NCBI RefSeq assembly: GCF_008042075.1
Contig: NZ_RDBN01000037.1
Location: 804,828 to 848,898, forward strand
Reading direction: 5' to 3'
DNA from: Streptomyces sp. UW30
GTDB lineage: Bacteria > Actinomycetota > Actinomycetes > Streptomycetales > Streptomycetaceae
Length of the DNA: 44,071 nt
The position numbers and the translations under genes were made by a program. The notes under the pieces are model-generated. The model had not been told where the DNA came from, searched no databases, and worked only from the letters and a program-made list of their open reading frames with translations. Of this stretch, positions 38,862 through 44,071 are shown piece by piece (within the stretch, counting starts at the first letter, position 1; the number at the start of each line of letters is the position of its first letter).

Positions 38862-38933
38862 TCCAGCCCGTCCGGCGTTTGAGGACGAGGCCCCTTCAGG
38901 GCCGACACGGGGGTCTGGGGGCAGAGCCCCCGG
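38862..38933. repeat. Second dispersed Streptomyces intergenic repeat
   Basis: Begins TCCAGCCCGTCCGGCGTTTG followed by AGGACGAGG, with two hairpins, GGCCC-CTTCA-GGGCC and GGGGGC-AGA-GCCCCC. From memory this sequence is scattered in many Streptomyces genomes. It lies between convergent genes. Confidence 0.6.
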
Positions 38934-38972
38934 GCACGGTCACACCAACGCCGGCCACCAACCGACCGACGC

Positions 38973-39761
38973 TCACCGCACGCCCCGCTCCCGCTCCTCC
39001 ACAACGGAGTTGTACGCGGCGACCTGGGCCCGCCGAGCCACCCGCTCCACCGGCCGCAAGGCCTCCGCCCGAGCCCCCATCTCAGCGGAGCTCACCGCAC
39101 CCCCGTGCCCGTTCTCATACGCCAGCGACACCAGCAACCCCACCCGCTGAGCCAGCTCCAGCACCCGCACCGCCCGCGGCGGATACCCCGGCGCCAACAC
39201 CTCCCGCCCCCGCTCGGCCCGCGCCCGATAGGCATCGATCGCCGCCTCGGCCATCGGCCCCGATCCGGCCACATCCAGCCGCGACAGCACCGCGGTGGCA
39301 TCCCGCAGCGCCTCCGCCAGCTCCCGCTCGGCCTCACCCAGCGACGGCACATCCGCGGGCGGCGCCTCCCGCACCGGCAGCACACGCCAGACGACCTCGA
39401 CATGTACATCTCCGTCGGGCCCGGCCTCGTACACCTCCGGCACCAGCCCGAACGCGGAGCCGTGGCAGATCACGGCCTCCTCGGCGTCCATCGCCCGTGC
39501 GTTGAACTCCGGCGGCCCGCTCAGCCCCAGCGGATGCCCCGGCGCGGGCAGCGCGATCCGCAGCCCGCTCACCCCGAGCGTCCGCAGCCGCCCGAGCGCC
39601 AGCGTGAGCCCCACGGGCGCCGACTCGCCGGGCAGCCCTTCCACCCGGTGCACGGCATCGTCGCCGGCGATCTCGTGCACAGCGTCGTCCGGCGAGACGA
39701 GTCCGGCCAAAAGGGCATTTCCCCAAGCGGCGAGGCGTCCTGAACGTGGTTCCGAGAGCAT
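38973..39761 (-). CDS. Conserved protein of unknown function
   Basis: 262 residues, mostly soluble and alpha/beta in look, with no signal peptide or membrane helix. The first half has a repeated acidic pattern and GLPGESAPVGLTLALGRLRT, LRIALPAPGHPLGLSGPPEF; the second half is Arg/Ala-rich and helical. I do not recognise a family and see no catalytic motif. ATG 39761. Its promoter region faces the ABC ATPase gene. Confidence 0.7.
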   Translation of the reverse strand: MLSEPRSGRLAAWGNALLAGLVSPDDAVHEIAGDDAVHRVEGLPGESAPVGLTLALGRLRTLGVSGLRIALPAPGHPLGLSGPPEFNARAMDAEEAVICHGSAFGLVPEVYEAGPDGDVHVEVVWRVLPVREAPPADVPSLGEAERELAEALRDATAVLSRLDVAGSGPMAEAAIDAYRARAERGREVLAPGYPPRAVRVLELAQRVGLLVSLAYENGHGGAVSSAEMGARAEALRPVERVARRAQVAAYNSVVEERERGVR

Positions 39762-39899
39762 GCCCCCACCCTAAGGACCGGACCGATGGAATGAGGCGGC
39801 GGACCGGTGGCGTAGATTTCGTTGAGGGCTGCGCCCACAGGCGCACGCGACCACCGAGACGCCGAGACCGGTCACACTGCAAGGGGAGACAACGCGCTC

Positions 39900-40697
39900 A
39901 TGAGCGATGTTCTGGAGCTTCAGGACGTATCCGTGGTCCGGGAGGGCCGGGCTCTGGTGGACCAGGTGTCCTGGTCGGTCAAGGAGGGCGAGCGCTGGGT
40001 CATCCTCGGCCCGAACGGCGCCGGCAAGACCACCCTCCTCAACGTCGCGTCCAGCTACCTCTACCCCAGCAAGGGCACCGCCACCATCCTCGGCGAGACC
40101 CTCGGCACGCCCGGCACCGACGTCTTCGAGCTGCGCCCGCGCATCGGCATGGCCGGCATCGCCATGACCGAGAAGCTGCCCAAGCGCCAGACCGTCCTGC
40201 AGACCGTGCTGACCGCCGCGTACGGCATGACCGCCACCTGGAACGAGGACTACGAGGAGGTCGACGAGCAGCGCGCCCTCGCCTTCCTCGACCGCCTCGG
40301 CATGACCGAGTACGCCGACCGGAAGTTCGGCACCCTCTCCGAGGGCGAGCGCAAGCGCACCCTCATCGCCCGTGCCCTGATGGCCGACCCCGAGCTGCTC
40401 CTCCTCGACGAGCCCGCCGCCGGCCTCGACCTCGGTGGCCGCGAGGATCTCGTCCGCCGCCTCGGCCGCCTCGCCCGCGACCCGATCGCCCCCTCGATGC
40501 TCATGGTCACCCACCACGTCGAAGAGATCCCCCCGGGCTTCACGCACGTCCTGATGATCCGTCAGGGCAAGGTCCTCGCAGCCGGCCCGATGGAGCTCGA
40601 ACTCACCTCCCGCAATCTCTCCCTCTGCTTCGGCCTCCCCCTCGTCGTCGAACAGGTCGGTGACCGCTGGACGGCACAGGGCCTCCCGCTGTCCTGA
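39900..40697 (+). CDS. ABC transporter ATP-binding protein without a permease
   Basis: 265 residues. Walker A GPNGAGKTT (37-45), signature LSEGERKRT and Walker B LLLLDEPAAGLDLGG are intact, with a switch His in VTHHVEEIPPGF. Resembles ModF/YbbL-type ATPases. There is no membrane permease gene next to it, so it may work with a distant one or in a soluble role. AAGGGGAG precedes ATG 39900. Confidence 0.88.
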   Translation: MSDVLELQDVSVVREGRALVDQVSWSVKEGERWVILGPNGAGKTTLLNVASSYLYPSKGTATILGETLGTPGTDVFELRPRIGMAGIAMTEKLPKRQTVLQTVLTAAYGMTATWNEDYEEVDEQRALAFLDRLGMTEYADRKFGTLSEGERKRTLIARALMADPELLLLDEPAAGLDLGGREDLVRRLGRLARDPIAPSMLMVTHHVEEIPPGFTHVLMIRQGKVLAAGPMELELTSRNLSLCFGLPLVVEQVGDRWTAQGLPLS

Positions 40698-40772
40698 CCC
40701 GCTCCTTCAGAAGAGCCGTTCAAACGATCGGCGCCCTGTCGGCGACAGGGCCCGCGGTCCTACCATGACCAT

Positions 40773-41204
40773 GTGGAAATCGACGCGTGGGTTTGGTGGT
40801 TGATCGGAGCGGCAGCGCTCGGCATCGGGCTCGTGATCACCGCGATGCCCGAACTCGGCATGCTGGCCGTGGGCGCCGTCGCAGCCGCCGTGGCCGCCGG
40901 CATCTTCGGCGGTGACGCCGTCGTCCAGGTCGTGGCCTTCGTCGTCGTCTCGACCGCACTCATCGCCGTCGTACGGCCCATCGCCAACCGGCATCGCGCA
41001 CAGCGGCCCCAACTGGCCACCGGCATCGAGGCGTTGAAAGGCAAACAGGCCGTCGTACTGGAGCGCGTCGACGCATCCGGCGGCCGGATCAAGCTCGCCG
41101 GAGAGATCTGGTCGGCACGCTCTCTCGACACCGACCGCGCCTACGAAGTAGGCCAGGAAGTCGACGTCGTGGACATCGAGGGGGCCACGGCGATCGTCAT
41201 GTGA
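40773..41204 (+). CDS. NfeD-family membrane protein
   Basis: 143 residues with two to three hydrophobic segments (about 5-75) and a C-terminal OB-fold-like domain with GIEALKGKQAVVLERVDASG and GEIWSARSL. Short NfeD proteins are partners of SPFH/stomatin proteins in membrane microdomains. GTG 40773. The SPFH gene follows after 132 bases. Confidence 0.88.
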   Translation: MEIDAWVWWLIGAAALGIGLVITAMPELGMLAVGAVAAAVAAGIFGGDAVVQVVAFVVVSTALIAVVRPIANRHRAQRPQLATGIEALKGKQAVVLERVDASGGRIKLAGEIWSARSLDTDRAYEVGQEVDVVDIEGATAIVM

Positions 41205-41336
41205 CCTCGCACGACGTAAGTGGCGCGAACCAGCCACGAGGCACGCGACGGTCTGTCAGACTCACCAGCAAGATCTTCAACAACCATAAGATCTGCCGAA
41301 CATGCCGCAGCGGAGAAGGGGTACGGGGACACGACG

Positions 41337-42266
41337 ATGGAACCGGTCATCATCGTCCTGATCATTCTGGTGGTGTTGGTCTTCATCGCCCTGATCAAGA
41401 CGATCCAGGTCATCCCACAGGCGAGCGCGGCCATCGTCGAGCGCTTCGGCCGCTACACGCGGACACTCAACGCGGGCCTCAACATCGTGGTCCCGTTCAT
41501 CGACACCATCCGCAACCGCATCGACCTGCGCGAACAGGTCGTGCCGTTCCCGCCGCAGCCGGTGATCACCCAGGACAACCTGGTCGTGAACATCGACACC
41601 GTCATCTACTACCAGGTGACCGACGCCCGCGCCGCCACCTACGAAGTCGCCAGCTACATCCAGGCGATCGAGCAGCTCACGGTCACCACGCTCCGCAACA
41701 TCATCGGTGGCATGGACCTGGAGCGCACCCTGACCTCCCGCGAGGAGATCAACGCGGCCCTGCGCGGCGTCCTCGACGAGGCGACGGGCAAGTGGGGAAT
41801 CCGGGTCAACCGCGTCGAGTTGAAGGCGATCGAGCCGCCCACCTCCATCCAGGACTCGATGGAGAAGCAGATGCGCGCCGACCGCGACAAGCGCGCCGCG
41901 ATCCTCACGGCCGAAGGTACGCGCCAGGCCGCCATCCTCACCGCCGAGGGCGAGAAGCAGTCCCAGATCCTGCGCGCCGAGGGTGAGGCCAAGGCAGCGG
42001 CCCTGCGAGCCGAGGGCGAAGCCCAAGCGGTCCGCACGGTCTTCGAGGCGATCCACGCAGGCGACCCGGACCAGAAGCTCCTCAGCTACCAGTACCTCCA
42101 GATGCTCCCCAAGATCGCCGAGGGCGATGCCAACAAGCTTTGGATCGTCCCCAGCGAAATCGGCGACGCCCTCAAGGGCCTCTCCGGCGCGATGGGCAAC
42201 CTGGGCGGCCTGGGCGGCGGTTCGAGCGCAGCCACGGAACGCCGAGAGAAGCCGTCAATCGACTGA
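41337..42266 (+). CDS. SPFH/stomatin-like protein
   Basis: 309 residues. One N-terminal membrane helix (VIIVLIILVVLVFIALIKTI) then the SPFH domain with AIVERFGRYTRTLNAGLNIV and VYYQVTDARAATYEVASYI-type stretches, a coiled coil, and a tail of repeated AEGE-type units (LTAEGEKQSQILRAEGEAKA). It should form membrane-associated rings with NfeD; its substrate is unknown. The chosen ATG gives the usual length; the 39 codons before it lack conservation. It closes with a strong terminator. Confidence 0.92.
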   Translation: MEPVIIVLIILVVLVFIALIKTIQVIPQASAAIVERFGRYTRTLNAGLNIVVPFIDTIRNRIDLREQVVPFPPQPVITQDNLVVNIDTVIYYQVTDARAATYEVASYIQAIEQLTVTTLRNIIGGMDLERTLTSREEINAALRGVLDEATGKWGIRVNRVELKAIEPPTSIQDSMEKQMRADRDKRAAILTAEGTRQAAILTAEGEKQSQILRAEGEAKAAALRAEGEAQAVRTVFEAIHAGDPDQKLLSYQYLQMLPKIAEGDANKLWIVPSEIGDALKGLSGAMGNLGGLGGGSSAATERREKPSID

Positions 42267-42290
42267 CGCGCGGTCCGTCGTACGACAATG

Positions 42291-42320
42291 GGGCCCGCCT
42301 TCCGAGGAAGGCGGGCCCCA
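42291..42320 (+). terminator. 14-bp perfect hairpin after the SPFH gene
   Basis: GGGGCCCGCCTTCC and GGAAGGCGGGCCCC pair fully around GA, 24 bases after the stop. Confidence 0.88.
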
Positions 42321-42330
42321 AACGTCCTTA

Positions 42331-42359
42331 GAGGCGCGGGGAACTGCGCGACAGGCCAC
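42331..42359 (+). repeat. Dispersed 30-bp intergenic repeat, copy 3
   Basis: GAGGCGCGGGGAACTGCGCG then ACAGGCCAC, close to the copies at 5137 and 18442 and in the same orientation, between the convergent SPFH and HNH genes. Confidence 0.8.
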
Positions 42360-42405
42360 CCCCAGCCCGCAGCCGACAACTCTGTCGTGACCCCACCTCG
42401 AACAG

Positions 42406-42912
42406 TCAGGCAGCATCCATCGCAAGCCAATCCGGCAGCGCAGCAAACTCATCCGCACCCAGCGTCAGCAACATCGCATCGGCAGGCGTCGGCTCGAACG
42501 GCTCCCGAAGCAACGGCATACCCGCCTGCTCAGGCGTCCGGTCAGCCTTCCGATGATTGTCCTCCGCACACGAGGCGACCGTATTCAGCCATGTGTCCTG
42601 ACCACCGTGCGACCGCGGCACCACGTGGTCCACGGTCGTGGCCCGGCGCCCGCAGTACGCGCACCGGTGCCGGTCCCGCACCAGAACACCCCGCCTCGAC
42701 CACGGCGCTTGTCTTCGGAAGGGCACCCGTACATACCTGCACAGCCTGATCACGCGGGGCGCGGGTATGTCGACCTCGGCTCCGCGCATGCGCAGTTCGG
42801 GGTGGGCCTGCTCGACGACGGCCTTGTCCTGAAGCACCAGAACGACGGCTCGATTCAACGTCACCGTCGACAGCGGCTCGAAGCTCGCGTTCAGTACCAG
42901 CGTGTCCCGCAT
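42406..42912 (-). CDS. HNH endonuclease-like protein
   Basis: 168 residues. The HNH domain (about 75-130) has CAYCGRRATTVDHVVPRSHG, with paired CxxC for zinc and DHVVPRSHGG as the nuclease core, and a later NTVASCAEDNHRKADRT supplying the final His. The N-terminal half is a conserved actinobacterial stretch LVLNASFEPLSTVTLNRAVV. It probably cleaves DNA, possibly in repair; no partner defence gene is nearby. GGGAGG precedes ATG 42912. Confidence 0.88.
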   Translation of the reverse strand: MRDTLVLNASFEPLSTVTLNRAVVLVLQDKAVVEQAHPELRMRGAEVDIPAPRVIRLCRYVRVPFRRQAPWSRRGVLVRDRHRCAYCGRRATTVDHVVPRSHGGQDTWLNTVASCAEDNHRKADRTPEQAGMPLLREPFEPTPADAMLLTLGADEFAALPDWLAMDAA

Positions 42913-42993
42913 TGCAGCCCACCTCCCGTGCGCACCTGCCCACCCCCTGGCGGGCTGGGATCAACTCTGGCCGGGCACGCCGAGATGGACAAC

Positions 42994-43041
42994 GAAATAA
43001 AAAATGCCCGCCCCCGATCACTTCCATGACCTGGGGCGGGC
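42994..43041 (-). terminator. Rho-independent terminator with T-run
   Basis: On the minus strand GCCCGCCCC and GGGGCGGGC pair and are followed by ATTTTTTATTT, a strong U-tract that is rare in this window. It ends the YbhB-like gene. Confidence 0.9.
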
Positions 43042-43057
43042 AAACGTTCCATGAACG

Positions 43058-43597
43058 TCAGGCTTCGGCGGGCGCCTCGTACTCACCGATCACATGGGCA
43101 CGCGCGAGCGCGTGGAACCGCAGATTGAAGCCGACGACGGCCGGGCTGGCGTCCGCGTCAGGACCGAGCTTCTCCTGATCCACGGCGTACACCGTGAACA
43201 CGTAGCGGTGCGGCCCGTCGCCGGGCGGCGGCGCGGCACCACCGAAGTCCTTCGACCCGTAGTCGTTCCGCGCCTGTACGGCACCCTCCGGCAGCCCCTC
43301 GAACTTGCCGCTGCCCGCACCCGCCGGCAGCTCGGTCACGGAGGCCGGGATGTCGAAGAGGACCCAGTGCCAGAACCCGCTGCCCGTGGGGGCGTCCGGG
43401 TCGTAGCACGTCACGGCGAAGCTCTTGGTCTCGGCCGGGAAGCCCTCCCAGCGCAGCTGCGGCGAGGTATTGCCGGCCGCGTAGACCTGAGCGTCCTTGA
43501 GGGTCCCGCCGGACGCGACGTCCTCGCTCGTGACCGTGAAGGACGGCACGGGCGGATGGAAGTCGTGGGGCAGCGGGCGCCTCTTGAGCTCGGTCAC
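43058..43597 (-). CDS. YbhB/YbcL-family PEBP-like protein
   Basis: 179 residues of the phosphatidylethanolamine-binding (Raf kinase inhibitor-like) family. Motifs are [20 protein letters not shown] and [13 protein letters not shown], with [13 protein letters not shown] between. Bacterial members are small soluble proteins of unsettled role. GTG 43597 follows AGGAGG. It ends in a rho-independent terminator. Confidence 0.92.
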   Translation of the reverse strand: MTELKRRPLPHDFHPPVPSFTVTSEDVASGGTLKDAQVYAAGNTSPQLRWEGFPAETKSFAVTCYDPDAPTGSGFWHWVLFDIPASVTELPAGAGSGKFEGLPEGAVQARNDYGSKDFGGAAPPPGDGPHRYVFTVYAVDQEKLGPDADASPAVVGFNLRFHALARAHVIGEYEAPAEA

Positions 43598-43640
43598 TTC
43601 GATACCTCCTGTTGGAACAGTGGAATCAGCAGTTCCGAGC

Positions 43641-44071
43641 CTAGAACCAGTTGCGCTTGCTGCCGACCTCGGACAGCCACTGGTTGAGATACGCCGCCCA
43701 GTCGGTCCCGTGGAAGTCGTTCAGACCCACCTGGAACGAACGGAACGTGTCACTGCCCTCGCTGAACAGCCCCGGCTTCTTGTCCATTTCGAGGACGACG
43801 TCCATCGCGTTGCCGTCCGCCACGAAGCTCAGCTCGACCTGGTTGATCCCGCGGTACTGCTGCGGCGGGAAGAACTCGATCTCCTGGTAGAACGGCAGCT
43901 TCTGCCGGGTACCGCGGATGTGGCCGCGCTCCATGTCCGCGTTCTTGAAGCGGAAGCCCAGCTGGATGAAGGCGTCGAGGATCGCCTTCTGAGCCGGCAG
44001 CGGGTGCACATTGATCGGGTCCAGGTCGGTGGAGTCCACGGCCCGGGCGATCGACAGCTCCGTCGTCACAC
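43641..44071 (-). CDS. Spo0M-like sporulation control protein, partial (5' end outside window)
   Basis: At least 143 codons reading in from the right edge, with stop at 43641. The sequence [38 protein letters not shown] and [16 protein letters not shown] matches the C-terminal half of SpoOM/arrestin-like proteins; the N-terminal half is missing off the edge. The first codons in the window are internal. Spo0M affects sporulation in Bacillus. Confidence 0.85.
   Translation of the reverse strand, partial: VTTELSIARAVDSTDLDPINVHPLPAQKAILDAFIQLGFRFKNADMERGHIRGTRQKLPFYQEIEFFPPQQYRGINQVELSFVADGNAMDVVLEMDKKPGLFSEGSDTFRSFQVGLNDFHGTDWAAYLNQWLSEVGSKRNWF

Noticed and set aside
38491-39761. chpE region as a biosynthetic gene cluster
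   Set aside because: The neighbours are regulatory and household genes with no synthesis enzymes.
42406-42912. HNH gene as part of a phage-defence or restriction island
   Set aside because: No methyltransferase, recombinase or skewed base composition nearby; this HNH type is a common core actinobacterial gene.

Overview
The window is high-GC chromosomal DNA with strong third-position GC bias, GTG and TTG starts, AGGAGG-type ribosome sites and many ATGA/GTGA gene overlaps. A short chaplin (chpE), an S8 protease, a DUF3099 protein, a SigE-family sigma factor and Spo0M, NfeD and chaplin-type development or envelope genes point to a Streptomyces species. The order tyrS, tldE/tldD, fabG-fabI, serB, FHA-ABC, queA, two-component pair, chpE matches, from memory, a core region of the Streptomyces chromosome. 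I saw no phage, IS element, integrase, tRNA, rRNA or CRISPR array.

Layout. 1-5.1 kb: a coupled unit of sodium:solute symporter, SigE-family sigma factor and small membrane protein runs left. It diverges from DUF3311, cstA and a very short YbdD-like gene across a promoter region holding a perfect 14-bp palindrome. 5.2-9.5 kb: SURF1, a zinc-ribbon protein, a DEDDh exonuclease with BRCT, a VIT1-type transporter and an alcohol dehydrogenase. 9.5-13.6 kb: a CopD-like protein, a CoA-transferase whose parts look circularly permuted, and a secreted subtilase. 13.8-18.5 kb: DUF485-actP, moaA and small proteins. 18.5-23 kb: tyrS and the TldE/TldD pair, which is separated by a tandem 86-bp duplication. 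23.2-28.4 kb: fabG-fabI, a GntR regulator divergent from an MFS permease with a tiny partner, and a SixA phosphatase. 28.5-30.5 kb: serB and a wrecked membrane-protein gene containing a 166-bp perfect inverted repeat. 30.7-38.7 kb: FHA-ABC protein, lytic transglycosylase behind a structured leader, SDR-queA, a GAF histidine kinase/response regulator pair and chpE. 38.9-44 kb: an unknown conserved protein, a lone ABC ATPase, NfeD-SPFH, HNH, a YbhB-like protein and the 3' part of a Spo0M-like gene.

Themes. Three carboxylate permeases (MctP-like, CstA, ActP) and one MFS permease each sit beside a tiny companion gene. Many genes are translationally coupled by 4-base overlaps. Three copies of a dispersed 30-bp repeat, plus a second repeat family, lie only between convergent genes. 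The two strongest oddities are the TldD/TldE tandem unit, where each 86-bp copy is a 29-codon ORF with its own ribosome site overlapping the next start by ATGA, and the fold-back palindrome inside the membrane-protein gene at 29905-30492.
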